From Treponema sp. (GTDB taxonomy: Bacteria; Spirochaetota; Spirochaetia; Treponematales; Treponemataceae), in contig JAEDCY010000004.1 of assembly GCA_016293915.1 (NCBI GenBank), forward strand, positions 1-64,000: a stretch of DNA of 64,000 nt, read 5' to 3'. The position numbers and the translations under genes were made by a program. The notes beneath the pieces were generated by a model that was not told where the DNA came from, did no database searches, and saw nothing but the letters and a program-made list of their open reading frames with translations. Shown piece by piece: positions 1 to 8,325 of the stretch. Positions within the stretch are counted from its first letter, which is position 1. Each line of letters begins with the position of its first letter.

Positions 1-515
1 CCTTTTCATCCTGTCCATCTTGTTTAATATATAAATATTTGTAACAAGATATACAGGATGTTTAGGATATTAATGTTTGGAACAAAATATCCTTTTCATC
101 ATGTCCATCTTGTTTAAAAAGGATTACGATATAATATAGGAACAAGATATACAGGATGTTTAGGATGTTAATGTTTGAAACAAGATATACAATATATCCT
201 TTTTATCCTGTCCATCTTGTTTAATATATAAATATTTGTAACAAGATATACAAGATGTTTAAGATATTAATGTTTTGAACAAGATATACAAATTATCCTT
301 TTCATCCTGTCCATCTTGTTTAATATATAAATATTTGTAACAAGATATACAGGATGTTTAGGATATTAATGTTTGGAACAAAATATCCTTTTCATCCTGT
401 CCATCTTGTTTAATATATAAATATTTGTAACAAGATATACAAGATGTTTAAGATATTATTATTTTGAAACAAAATATACAAAATATCCTTTTCATCCTGT
501 CCATCTTGTTTAAAA
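1..515. repeat. Tandem array of six imperfect 90-107 bp units with internal inverted repeats
   Basis: Six copies of a unit beginning ccttttcatcctgtccatct start at 1, 91, 198, 297, 387 and 487, so the spacing is 90, 107, 99, 90 and 100. Within a unit the segment atcctgtccatcttgtt is followed about 20 nt later by its near-complement aacaagatatacaggat, so each unit can fold into an imperfect hairpin around an AT-rich centre. The array stops about 20 nt before the start codon of the XRE-cupin gene at 539. It may be a regulatory or structural region; it carries no plausible gene. The left end may continue outside the window. Confidence 0.9.
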
Positions 516-538
516 TAAAATATTTAGTGAGGTGTTAA

Positions 539-1114
539 ATGAGTGAAAAAAATAAAATTGGTGCAAAAGTAAAACTGGTTCGCGAAAACCGCAAGCTTTC
601 TATCGAAGATGTTTCTGAGCGCACAAATCTTCCTGCCGCTCAGATTCAGAGCATTGAAGACGGTTCTCTTGTTCCAAACCTCACACCGCTTATTAAGATT
701 GCCCGTGTTCTTGGTGTTCGCCTCGGAACCTTTATGGACGATGATGAAAACCTTGGACCTGTAGTAACCCGTGCCCAGGACAAGAAGGAAGTAACCCGCT
801 TCAGCGACCGCGGAAACGCAGTTAATTCTGACCTGGACTTCTATACTCTTGCACAGAACAAGGCCGGCCGCCATATGGATCCTTTCATCATTGATATCTT
901 CCCAAGCTCAGAAGAAGAAATCAAGCTTTCTACACATGAAGGCGAAGAGTTCATCTATGTTCTCGATGGTGAAGTAGAAATCATCTACGGCAAAGACAAG
1001 TACGAGCTCAAGCAGGGCGATTCGATTTATTATGAATCGATTGTTGCCCACCATGTTCATTCACATGGGGAGAGCAAGGCTAAGATTCTTGCGGTAGTTT
1101 ATACTCCTGCCTAA
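539..1114 (+). CDS. XRE-family HTH regulator with C-terminal cupin domain
   Basis: A 191-residue cytoplasmic protein. Residues about 8-65 form a Cro/C1-type helix-turn-helix (KVKLVRENRKLSIEDVSERT, then QIQSIEDGSLVP). Residues about 115-188 form a cupin-2 barrel with HEGEEFIYVLDGEVEI and GDSIYYESIVAHHVHSHG, which carries the His/Glu residues that can bind metal or ligand. Family members act as ligand-responsive repressors or activators of nearby genes. The start has a gtgaggtg ribosome site 5 nt upstream. It precedes an acyl-CoA synthetase (1749) and has a paralogue at 4301 that also precedes an acyl-CoA synthetase, so control of the neighbouring ligase, perhaps in response to an acyl compound, is a reasonable inference. 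The upstream repeat array lies where its promoter should be. Confidence 0.88.
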   Translation: MSEKNKIGAKVKLVRENRKLSIEDVSERTNLPAAQIQSIEDGSLVPNLTPLIKIARVLGVRLGTFMDDDENLGPVVTRAQDKKEVTRFSDRGNAVNSDLDFYTLAQNKAGRHMDPFIIDIFPSSEEEIKLSTHEGEEFIYVLDGEVEIIYGKDKYELKQGDSIYYESIVAHHVHSHGESKAKILAVVYTPA

Positions 1115-1345
1115 AATCGAAGAACCGTTAAAAAAAAGGCTGCGACAGCGGGCTTTTTTAAGTTCATCGAAAGATTGGCACGGTGCGAGACTATGCGAGA
1201 ACCGGCATGATGGATTGCTTCGTTGCGCTCGCAATGAGATTTAGAAATCACGAAAGGTAAAAAACAAAAAATATGGAGCAGAAAAAGGACCTCGCGGAGC
1301 GTCATCTTCGTCCAGCGAAGCGAGTCATTTTTCAGCGGGAATATT
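1109..1345. repeat. Intergenic dispersed-repeat block with possible terminator
   Basis: The block begins inside the stop region of the regulator (gcctaaaatcgaa, then ccgttaaaaaa). The same element occurs upstream of metG at 19013. Around 1131-1157 GCTG-CGA-CAGC flanked by A and T runs could act as a terminator for the regulator. It is followed at about 1187-1222 by a fragment with gattgcttcgttgcgctcgcaa, part of a repeat type related to the short piece at 6752-6793, and at about 1290-1330 by a stretch rich in gaagcgag. No gene is supported here; the 88-residue minus-strand reading frame across it is made of repeat sequence. Confidence 0.6.
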
Positions 1346-1366
1346 TTTTGTTTTTTAAAGATTTCA

Positions 1367-1573
1367 ATGGACGACAAAGAATACTACAGCCTTATGAACC
1401 GTTCCTCTTCTTGGGCGCTTCAGCAGGCTCTTAAAAAGAAATCTTCCACAAAAAAAGCGTTATCCCAGGCTCAAAAAACTGAGCTCCCAGATAACGCTCA
1501 AACTTTTACATCACTTGAATTGCGCCAGGGCAGGGCAGATACCGAAATGCTGCTGGAAAAAAAATCAGACTAA
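1367..1573 (+). CDS. Small hypothetical protein
   Basis: A 68-residue, charged, soluble reading frame from ATG 1367 to TAA, beginning MDDKEYYSLMNRSSSWALQQ and ending with MLLEKKSD. It is rich in Lys, Ser and Gln, with no membrane segment or recognisable motif, and is probably largely helical. No good Shine-Dalgarno sequence is visible and the stretch just upstream is repeat-rich. Its codon use looks coding-like, and it fills the space between the XRE-cupin regulator and the acyl-CoA synthetase, so it is kept as a low-confidence gene. Function unknown. Confidence 0.4.
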   Translation: MDDKEYYSLMNRSSSWALQQALKKKSSTKKALSQAQKTELPDNAQTFTSLELRQGRADTEMLLEKKSD

Positions 1574-1703
1574 ACGGCATTTTCTTTTCTACTTGAAGCT
1601 GCCGTAATTATCCGCTGCCTGCTGAACGAGGGTATGAGAGGGGTAATGGACTGACAAAATATTTAATTATACTTAAATATTTTATTATAATTAAATAATT
1701 CTC

Positions 1704-1732
1704 TTGAATAAGAGGTCTGTTTTCTATATTAT
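1704..1732 (+). promoter_or_regulatory. Candidate promoter for the first acyl-CoA synthetase
   Basis: TTGAAT at 1704-1709 and TATTAT at 1727-1732 are separated by 17 nt in an AT-rich block (1660-1735) directly before the gene at 1749. The leader would be only about 10 nt, close to the aggtgg ribosome site, so the true start could be further upstream. Confidence 0.4.
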
Positions 1733-1748
1733 AAAGGTGGAGTAATAC

Positions 1749-3395
1749 ATGATTGAATTAACATTAAGCCAGCTTTTAAGAGAAAAAACAAAAGCAAATC
1801 CAAGCCACGAATTTATGGTATACGCAGACCGCGACCTTCGTTTTACCTATGCCCAGTTTGATAAACGTGTTGATGATCTGGCTTGCGGACTATATGCAAT
1901 TGGTGTTCGTAAAGGTGATAATATCGGAATCTGGGCAACTAACGTTCCAGACTGGCTTACCTATATGTTTGCCTGCGCCCGTCTTGGTGCAGTAGGGGTT
2001 ACTGTAAATACTTCTTATAAACTTCACGAGCTTGAATATCTTGTTAAGCAGTCTGACCTTACAACCCTCTGTCTCACAGACGGTGTAAAAGATTCCAACT
2101 ACGTTCAGATGATTAAGGAGCTTGTTCCAGAGCTTGATGAATATGAAAGAGGCTGCCTTAAATCAAAAAGATTCCCATGCCTTAAAAATGTAGTTTTCAT
2201 GGGGCCGGAAAAATACCGAGGACTTTATTCTACACCGGAGCTGCTGCTTCTTGGCCAGCATGTTGATATTGAAATCATTCATAAAATTGAAAACGAAGTT
2301 ACTCCGGAAGATGTTGTAAATATGCAGTATACTTCTGGAACTACAGGTTTCCCTAAGGGAGTTATGCTTACCAGCCGCAACATCATTAATGACGGTTTTA
2401 TCATTGGTGAACGTATGCGCTATACAGAAAATGACAAGCTCTGCCTCCTGGTACCGCTTTTCCACTGTTTTGGAATTGTACTTGGTGTAATGGCAGTTTT
2501 GACTCACGGCGGTACTCACGTTCTTCTTGAAAGCTTTGACCCTCTTGTTGCCCTCGCTTCAATTCAGAAGGAGAAGTGTACTTCGCTTTACGGTGTTCCA
2601 ACAATGTTCATTGCAGAACTTAATCATCCTATGTTCAGCATGTTTGATTTGTCTTCACTCCGTACTGGTATTATGGCCGGTTCCGGAGTTCCAGTTGAAC
2701 TGATGAAGCGTGTAAATGATGAAATGCATATGCCTGAAATTACTTCGGTTTACGGTCTTACAGAAACAAGCCCGGGTATGACACAAAGCCACTGGAACGA
2801 CAGCCTTGAGGTTCGCGCCACAACAGTAGGCGATGCCTTTGAAGGAATTGACGTAAAGGTTCTTGATCCTGAAACTGGAAAAGAATGTCCGGTTGGTGTG
2901 CAGGGTGAAATGTGCTGTAAGGGCTGGAACGTTATGAAAGGCTATTACAAGATGCCGGAAGCTACAGCCGAAACAATTGATAAAAACGGATACCTTCACT
3001 CCGGAGACCTTGGTATAAAAGATGAAAACGGAAATTACCACATTACCGGTCGTATTAAGGATATGATTATCCGCGGCGGTGAAAATATTTACCCTCGCGA
3101 AATCGAAGAGTTCTTAATTCAGATGCCGGAAATCAAAGATATTCAGGTTGCGGCAGTAAAGTCAGAACGTTACGGAGAAATTACCGGTGCCTTTATTATT
3201 TTACACGAAGGAAAAACTCTTACAGAACAGGATGTTATTGAATTCTGCCGCGACAAGCTTTCTAAGTTTAAGTGGCCTCAGCTTGTAATGTTCCTGGATG
3301 AATTCCCTATGACAGGTTCCGGCAAAATCCAGAAATTTAAGCTTACAGAAATTGGTACAAAATACCGCAGAGAAGTGTTGAAAGTAGAAGATTAA
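1749..3395 (+). CDS. AMP-binding acyl-CoA synthetase (fatty-acid CoA ligase type)
   Basis: A 548-residue adenylate-forming enzyme that should activate a carboxylic acid with ATP and join it to CoA. Visible signatures are the P-loop-like motif YTSGTTGFPKG at about residue 194, the aromatic motif VYGLTETSPG, GYLHSGDLGIKDENGNYHIT with GRIKDMIIRGGENIYPREIE, and the C-terminal catalytic Lys in PMTGSGKIQKFKL. Length and motif order match FadD/AcsM2-type ligases. A clear aaaggtggag ribosome site precedes ATG 1749. The XRE-cupin gene at 539 lies upstream and a HAD phosphatase follows 22 nt after the stop. The substrate chain length cannot be read from sequence. It is only distantly similar to the second synthetase at 4974, so the two probably use different acids. 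Confidence 0.92.
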   Translation: MIELTLSQLLREKTKANPSHEFMVYADRDLRFTYAQFDKRVDDLACGLYAIGVRKGDNIGIWATNVPDWLTYMFACARLGAVGVTVNTSYKLHELEYLVKQSDLTTLCLTDGVKDSNYVQMIKELVPELDEYERGCLKSKRFPCLKNVVFMGPEKYRGLYSTPELLLLGQHVDIEIIHKIENEVTPEDVVNMQYTSGTTGFPKGVMLTSRNIINDGFIIGERMRYTENDKLCLLVPLFHCFGIVLGVMAVLTHGGTHVLLESFDPLVALASIQKEKCTSLYGVPTMFIAELNHPMFSMFDLSSLRTGIMAGSGVPVELMKRVNDEMHMPEITSVYGLTETSPGMTQSHWNDSLEVRATTVGDAFEGIDVKVLDPETGKECPVGVQGEMCCKGWNVMKGYYKMPEATAETIDKNGYLHSGDLGIKDENGNYHITGRIKDMIIRGGENIYPREIEEFLIQMPEIKDIQVAAVKSERYGEITGAFIILHEGKTLTEQDVIEFCRDKLSKFKWPQLVMFLDEFPMTGSGKIQKFKLTEIGTKYRREVLKVED

Positions 3396-3417
3396 TGAGT
3401 TACTATATATTTATTAT

Positions 3418-4032
3418 ATGAATTCATTTATTCTTTTTGATTTTGACGGCACCATTGCAGATACTATTTCTGTTGGTCTTGAAATTATCAATGCACATGC
3501 AGACAAATTCGGATATAAAAGGCTGGATGGCGAATTAAATACCCACCTGTCTGCAATGCAGTTAGTAAAGCTTGCAGAAGTCAAATTGTGGAAGCTGCCA
3601 TATCTTATTTATCAGCTTAAACAAAAATTGTCTGAGCAATCAGATGAAATCCAGATTCTGCCTGAAGCAAAAAAAATAATTGAAAATGTAAAAAACGACG
3701 GCTATGAACTTGGAATCCTTACTTCTAATTCAATGAAGACTGTCAGTGCTTTCTTAAAAAGATATAAATTAGACACTTTCTTTACATATATAAAAACTGA
3801 TGTATTCATTTTTGGAAAAAAGAAAGCCCTTGCAAAAACTAAAAAACTTCTGAACAAAAAAATCATATATGTAGGTGATGAAATTCGTGATATTGAAGCC
3901 TGCAAAAAGAATAACATACCGATTGTTTCTGTTTCATGGGGTATGAATTCTTATGAATCTCTGGAAAGTCATAACACCGGCTTAGTCGCTAAAAATGCTG
4001 AAGAAACATACAGTTTAATAAAAAGAATCTGA
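3418..4032 (+). CDS. HAD-superfamily hydrolase (phosphoglycolate phosphatase-like)
   Basis: A 204-residue cytoplasmic phosphatase-fold protein. HAD motif I is FDFDGTIADT near the N-terminus, motif II is in LGILTSNS, a motif III Lys lies in the KKALAKTKKLL region, and motif IV is YVGDEIRDIEACKKNNI. The helical cap inserted after motif I makes it a class C1 (Gph/PgmB-like) HAD. The substrate is unknown; small phosphorylated metabolites are typical. It begins 22 nt after the acyl-CoA synthetase and may be co-transcribed, but TATATT at 3406-3411 lies exactly 6 nt before the ATG and no Shine-Dalgarno sequence is seen, so it may also have its own leaderless promoter. Confidence 0.88.
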   Translation: MNSFILFDFDGTIADTISVGLEIINAHADKFGYKRLDGELNTHLSAMQLVKLAEVKLWKLPYLIYQLKQKLSEQSDEIQILPEAKKIIENVKNDGYELGILTSNSMKTVSAFLKRYKLDTFFTYIKTDVFIFGKKKALAKTKKLLNKKIIYVGDEIRDIEACKKNNIPIVSVSWGMNSYESLESHNTGLVAKNAEETYSLIKRI

Positions 4033-4133
4033 TAATTCTCTGGTTATTTTTTAAGGCTGATTCTATTTTAAAATATAAAAGTCATATAACATTTAATTAT
4101 ACTAAAGATTTTTAATATTTTTTAATTTTTCTA

Positions 4134-4162
4134 TTGATTTTTGACTTATTTTTGTATATTAT
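4134..4162 (+). promoter_or_regulatory. Candidate promoter for the second XRE-cupin gene
   Basis: TTGATT at 4134-4139 and TATTAT at 4157-4162 are 17 nt apart at the end of an AT-rich intergenic stretch (4033-4165). Transcription from here would place the G+C-rich element at 4168-4282 in the 5' leader of the gene at 4301. Confidence 0.45.
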
Positions 4163-4167
4163 CTAAA

Positions 4168-4282
4168 AAGTGAGCGATAGGAGCACCTGCGAAGCAGCCG
4201 ACCGCAGCGAACGTAGTGAGCGAGGACGGTGAGCGTTAGCGAAGTGCGGATAGCGCGGCCCGAGCGAAGCGAGGGACACTCC
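4168..4282. repeat. G+C-rich intergenic element
   Basis: A stretch of about 115 nt, much richer in G+C than its surroundings, with repeated words such as gcgaag, gagcgag, agcgaag and gcgaagcgag. It resembles the elements at 1290-1330 and 18898-18970 in composition and shares words (gaccgac, gcgaagc). It would be transcribed as the leader of the regulator at 4301. It contains no supported reading frame. Confidence 0.55.
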
Positions 4283-4300
4283 CAGAAAAAGAGGTAAATT

Positions 4301-4852
4301 ATGAACGAGGAGATTAAAGCCGTAGCAGACCGTTTAATCGGTCTGCGTGAAATTATGGACGTATCGGTTGAAGAGGCAGCAGGTGTTTGCGGCATTTCGA
4401 TTGAACAGTACAAACAGTATGAGACTGGCACTGTTGATATTCCGGTTGGGATTTTACAGTCTATGTCTAAGAAGTATGGAATCGACCTCGGAACTCTTAT
4501 TTCGGGAAAAGAACCTCACATGCATTCTTACTGTCTTACAAAAAAAGATAAGGGACTTTCAGTTGACCGCAGAAGTGACTATAAATATCAGGCTCTGGCA
4601 GCAGGTTTTCAGAACCGCAAGGCAGATCCTTTTATTGTAGTAGTAACACCTGAAAATACTAAGGAAATCCATTTCAATTCACATCCCGGCCATGAGTTTG
4701 AGTATATGATTGAAGGCTCTATGAAACTTGTAGTTGATGGAAAAGAAATGGTTTTGGAAGAGGGTGATTCTGTATATTTTGATGCTACAAAGCAGCACGG
4801 TATGCAGGCACTAAATGATAAGAAAGCTAAGTTTTTGGCTATTATCATATAA
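4301..4852 (+). CDS. XRE-family HTH regulator with C-terminal cupin domain (paralogue)
   Basis: A 183-residue paralogue of the regulator at 539, with the same architecture: HTH at residues about 6-65 (LREIMDVSVEEAAGVCGIS, QYKQYETGTVDIP) and a cupin barrel at about 110-183 (HPGHEFEYMIEGSMKLVVDG, EGDSVYFDATKQHGMQAL). The ATG follows a clear gaggtaaatt ribosome site. It is followed by an acyl-CoA synthetase at 4974, repeating the regulator-ligase pairing seen at 539/1749. The two regulators differ in the spacer between HTH and cupin, so they probably respond to different ligands. Regulation of the downstream ligase is inferred from position only. Confidence 0.88.
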   Translation: MNEEIKAVADRLIGLREIMDVSVEEAAGVCGISIEQYKQYETGTVDIPVGILQSMSKKYGIDLGTLISGKEPHMHSYCLTKKDKGLSVDRRSDYKYQALAAGFQNRKADPFIVVVTPENTKEIHFNSHPGHEFEYMIEGSMKLVVDGKEMVLEEGDSVYFDATKQHGMQALNDKKAKFLAIII

Positions 4853-4861
4853 AATATTTAT

Positions 4862-4954
4862 GGGTGGTTGAGTAGGCAAAGCCGTATCGAAACCACCTTT
4901 ACAAAATGACAAAAGTGGTTTCGATACGCATGCTTTGCATGCACTCAACCACCG
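4862..4954. repeat. Family B palindromic repeat pair
   Basis: Left part ggtggttgagtaggc with cgtatcgaaaccacc, right part gtggtttcgatacg with actcaaccacc. The two halves are near-complementary, giving a long hairpin of about 90 nt between the regulator and the second acyl-CoA synthetase. Other members lie at 9057, 9303, 21469, 22272, 22329, 22735 and 28700. Confidence 0.85.
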
Positions 4955-4973
4955 GAAATCAAAAGGAACATAT

Positions 4974-6668
4974 ATGCTTGAAGATTTTCTAGAAAGAACT
5001 GAGTTTAAAGATTATAAAGATTTTTTTGAGAACTATAAAATAAAGGTACCTGCAAACTTCAACTTTGGTTATGACGTAGTTGATGTTCTTGCCCAGCGCA
5101 CACCGGATGCAAAAGCTTTTGTATGGTGCAACGATAACGGCGAAGAGCTTGTTATGACCTTTGGCGAGCTTAAGGAACGCACAGACCGTGCCGCAGCCTA
5201 TTTCCGCAGTATTGGTATTAAGCGCGGCGACTTTGTTATGCTGATTTTACAGCGCCGTTATGAGTTTTGGCTTTCTATTGTAGCCCTTCACAAAATTGGT
5301 GCGGCTGTTATTCCGGCAACTCATATGCTTACAAAAGAGGATATTGTATTCCGCTGTAACGCCGCTTATATTAAGGCTGTGGTTGCGGTGGACCATCGCG
5401 AACTCTTTACTTACATTGAAGAAGCTCAGAAGGAATGTCCTTCACTTACAACTCTTGTTGCAGTTCCTCCATTTGGAATTGACCAGGGTATGAGCGACGA
5501 ATTCAAGGCAAAGCATCCGACCTGGCTGGACTTTACAGAGGGCTGCAAAGCTGTAACTGAGAACCAGCTGGCAGACTTCCATGCACTTAAACGCGAAGAC
5601 ATCAGCAAGAATGAAGACATTCTTCTTGCATACTTTACATCAGGAACTACAAGCCATCCAAAACTGGTTTCTCATAACTATTTATATCCTCTTGGACACA
5701 TTGTTACTGCAAGCTACTGGCAGCAGGTTCAGAAGGGCGGACTTCATCTTACTGTAGCTGATACCGGCTGGGGTAAGGCAGTGTGGGGTAAACTCTATGG
5801 TCAGTGGATTGCTGAATGCTGTGTATTTATTTATGACTATCATGATAAGTTTAAGCCTATTGATTTGATTAAGCAGATAGAAAAGCATCACATTACTTCT
5901 TTCTGTGCGCCACCAACAATCTACCGCTTCCTTATTCAGGAAGATTTAAGCCAATATAATTTCTCATCTTGTCTACATTGGTCGACAGCAGGCGAGCCTT
6001 TGAGCGAAGAAGTTTTCAATAAATGGAAGGAAATCACAGGAAAAGAAATCCGCGAGGGCTTTGGCCAGACAGAAACTACTTTGTCTTTGTTCAATTATGG
6101 AAATGAACGTATCAAACCAGGTAGCCTCGGAAAGCCGGCACCTTACTACAACGTTACTTTGATTGATGAAGAAGGAAATGAAGTAGAAGACGGTGAGGTC
6201 GGCGAAATTGTAGTTGATATGAAAAACGGAAACTTCCCGGGCCTCTTCATGGAATATTTTGGTGACCCTGCAAAAACTAAGTCTGTTATGCACGACGGTT
6301 ACTATCATACATCTGATAACGCCTGGCGTGATGAAGACGGATATTTCTGGTTTACAGGCCGAAACGACGACGTAATAAAATGTTCTGGTTACCGCATTGG
6401 TACCTTTGAAGTTGAATCAGTTCTTATGCAGCACCCTGCAGTTGTAGAATGTGCAGTTACAGCAGCTCCAGACCCGGTACGCGGTCAGGTTGTAAAAGCT
6501 ACAATCGTTCTTGCAAAGGGCTACCAGCCTGGCGACGAGCTTGTAAAGGATATTCAGAGCTTTGTAAAAAAGACTACTGCACCATATAAATACCCGAGAA
6601 TTGTCGAGTTCCGAGACAGTCTGCCAAAGACTATTTCGGGTAAGATTATGAGAAAGGATATTAAATAG
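4974..6668 (+). CDS. AMP-binding acyl-CoA synthetase (medium-chain/ACSM-like)
   Basis: A 564-residue adenylate-forming ligase. Key motifs are YFTSGTTSHPKLVSHNY at residues 220-236, EGFGQTETTL, GYYHTSDNAWRDEDGYFWFT with GRNDDVIKCSGYRIGTFEVE, and the C-terminal LPKTISGKIMRK with its catalytic Lys. The DTGWGKAVWGKLYGQW segment and overall layout fit the medium-chain acyl-CoA synthetase group rather than long-chain FadD. The start was placed at 4974 because aaaagga precedes it and the 13 upstream codons are read from a family B repeat. The third Gly of the usual SGTTG is Ser here, a tolerated variation. It is paired with the XRE-cupin gene at 4301. Confidence 0.9.
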   Translation: MLEDFLERTEFKDYKDFFENYKIKVPANFNFGYDVVDVLAQRTPDAKAFVWCNDNGEELVMTFGELKERTDRAAAYFRSIGIKRGDFVMLILQRRYEFWLSIVALHKIGAAVIPATHMLTKEDIVFRCNAAYIKAVVAVDHRELFTYIEEAQKECPSLTTLVAVPPFGIDQGMSDEFKAKHPTWLDFTEGCKAVTENQLADFHALKREDISKNEDILLAYFTSGTTSHPKLVSHNYLYPLGHIVTASYWQQVQKGGLHLTVADTGWGKAVWGKLYGQWIAECCVFIYDYHDKFKPIDLIKQIEKHHITSFCAPPTIYRFLIQEDLSQYNFSSCLHWSTAGEPLSEEVFNKWKEITGKEIREGFGQTETTLSLFNYGNERIKPGSLGKPAPYYNVTLIDEEGNEVEDGEVGEIVVDMKNGNFPGLFMEYFGDPAKTKSVMHDGYYHTSDNAWRDEDGYFWFTGRNDDVIKCSGYRIGTFEVESVLMQHPAVVECAVTAAPDPVRGQVVKATIVLAKGYQPGDELVKDIQSFVKKTTAPYKYPRIVEFRDSLPKTISGKIMRKDIK

Positions 6669-6793
6669 ATGCTGAAACAAGTTCAGCATGACACTGTTAC
6701 CCCGAAACAAGTTCAGCATGACATCGTCACCCCGAACTTGTTTCGGGGTCTTTAATAACGGCCTCGCAATGACTTTTTTTTGCAAAGCAATCC
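6668..6793. repeat. Family A palindromic repeats between synthetase and ABC operon
   Basis: Directly after the synthetase stop come three family A arms: gctgaaacaagttcagcatg, ccccgaaacaagttcagcatg and ccccgaacttgtttcgggg. The last can pair with the preceding ones and may work as a transcription barrier. A fragment with cctcgcaatgac and gcaaagcaatccat follows at 6752-6793. From there to 6963 the sequence is AT-rich with no supported gene; an ORF extension from 6880 to 6963 is not needed, since signal peptide and ribosome site support ATG 6964. Confidence 0.85.
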
Positions 6794-6963
6794 ATTTGTT
6801 TTATTAGTTTTATATAAAAATATTTTATCATATTGAATTGAATAATTAAACGTAAAATGTTAATATCTCTTATCTCGCAGTGATGAACTCCACATCACTT
6901 TCCCTGCCTCACGACGGCAGTGCGATTAAATTTTCCGCAAAGCGCGGACTCAGGAGTATCTCA

Positions 6964-8238
6964 ATGAAAAAAATCACAACTCTCTTACTTTCAATGGTAA
7001 TGGTAACTGGTCTTGTTTTTGCAGCCGGTGCTAAAAAATCAAAAAACAAAATTACTACTGTTGAAATCTGGCACACTTATAATGGTAAGCAGGCAGCAGC
7101 CCTTAATGACGCTGCAGACCGCTTTAATTCAAGCCAGACAAAATACAAGGTAGAAGTAAAGAATCAGGATTATGCAGGTTTTGCTGACACAGTTTACAAT
7201 GCTGTTGCAAACGGAATTGGACCTAGCATCATTTTCAACTATGGTACAACAGCTGTAGACTATGCTAACGAAGGTCTTGCAATTGATATCCGAAAATATA
7301 TTAAAAAAGACAACAAAAAAGGCGACAAGACAATGCAGAACATCATTGACTCTTTGCCAGAAGCAATGAAGACTGATGTTCTCGGCTTTGAAGACGGTGG
7401 AATCTACTACCTTCCTGGTTGTACAACAGGTCCTGTTTATTTCTATAATAAAACAATTTTTGATGAACTTGGCTTGAATCCTCCAACAAACTGGGATGAA
7501 CTTGTATCGGTTTCTAAGACAATCAAAGAAAAGAAGGGAATTCCTGGCTTCCATTCAGACGGTCTTGTAGACAACATTCAGGAATTGATTATGCACAACG
7601 GACTTGGTTATATTGATGTAGCTAATAAGCGCGTAACCTTCTGTGGTCCAAAGCTCGAAGAAATCTATCAGTGGTATGCTGATAACTGTAAGAAGGGATA
7701 TTTCTCTTTCAATACAATCGGCCGCTATTCTTCAGAAGATCTTGCTAACGGTGATATCGCATCTTTCTCAGGTTCTTGTGTAAACGACCAGTACATTCAG
7801 ATGGTAGAAGGCAAGGGTGAGTTAGGCATGGCTAAATGGATTGCAGGGGACTTTTATACTGCATGGAACCGTGGTCCAATCTTCCTTCACAGAAATGACG
7901 CTGTTGATGAAGGTGCTTACGAATTTGTTAAGTTCTTCTTGAACCGTGAAAACGCTGCTAAGTGGGCAATTGCAAACTCTGCACTTTGTCCATATGGTAC
8001 ATCATCTGATTATCCTGAATATGTTGCATATTTGAAAAATCTTCCTGCAACTTCAGCTCTTCCTTACGTTCAGGCAAACATGGCAGTTTCTGGTTCATTC
8101 CCTAATGTAACAGGTTCTGCTGCTGTTCGTAAGATTCTTGAAGAGTACCTCAACTATGTAGTTGATGGAAAGATGACTGCAAAAGAAGCCGTAAAGGCAA
8201 TTGAAAAGCAGTGTAACGACGCACTTAACGGCAGATAG
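6964..8238 (+). CDS. ABC importer substrate-binding protein (UgpB/MalE-like)
   Basis: A 424-residue exported binding protein of the carbohydrate (CUT1, family 1) type. The N-terminus MKKITTLLLSMVMVTGLVFA is a signal peptide with an AXA-like cleavage site and no lipobox Cys. The mature part starts with TTVEIWHTYNGKQAAALNDA, typical of UgpB-like proteins, and has GIPGFHSDGLVDNIQEL and PVYFYNKTIFDELGL segments of the family. The start at 6964 has caggag 7 nt upstream. It heads an operon with ATPase (8326) and two permeases (9446, 10351). The overall resemblance to UgpB suggests glycerol-3-phosphate or a glycerophosphodiester, but an oligosaccharide is equally possible. Confidence 0.88.
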   Translation: MKKITTLLLSMVMVTGLVFAAGAKKSKNKITTVEIWHTYNGKQAAALNDAADRFNSSQTKYKVEVKNQDYAGFADTVYNAVANGIGPSIIFNYGTTAVDYANEGLAIDIRKYIKKDNKKGDKTMQNIIDSLPEAMKTDVLGFEDGGIYYLPGCTTGPVYFYNKTIFDELGLNPPTNWDELVSVSKTIKEKKGIPGFHSDGLVDNIQELIMHNGLGYIDVANKRVTFCGPKLEEIYQWYADNCKKGYFSFNTIGRYSSEDLANGDIASFSGSCVNDQYIQMVEGKGELGMAKWIAGDFYTAWNRGPIFLHRNDAVDEGAYEFVKFFLNRENAAKWAIANSALCPYGTSSDYPEYVAYLKNLPATSALPYVQANMAVSGSFPNVTGSAAVRKILEEYLNYVVDGKMTAKEAVKAIEKQCNDALNGR

Positions 8239-8316
8239 TGTCATGCTGAACTTGTTTCAGCATCTATAAAAAGATCCCGAAACAAGTTCGGGATGACAAG
8301 ACTTGTTTCGGGATCT
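8239..8316. repeat. Family A palindromic repeats
   Basis: Arms tgctgaacttgtttcagca, gatcccgaaacaagttcggg and acttgtttcgggatct lie in the gap between binding protein and ATPase genes. Since the genes form one operon, the hairpins would sit in the mRNA and could adjust the amount of binding protein relative to the ATPase, as REP elements do in enterobacteria. Confidence 0.85.
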
Positions 8317-8325
8317 ATAACACAA

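Noticed and set aside
1..515. CRISPR-like array
   Set aside because: The repeats are not exact, the segments between them are also similar to each other, and there are no unique spacers of constant length or cas genes nearby.
1111..1377. 88-residue minus-strand reading frame
   Set aside because: Made of dispersed repeats (family C and a gcaatcc-type element) without a ribosome site.
6417..6785. 122-residue minus-strand reading frame with peptides like MLNLFQHL
   Set aside because: Half of it is family A repeat and half is antisense to the acyl-CoA synthetase.
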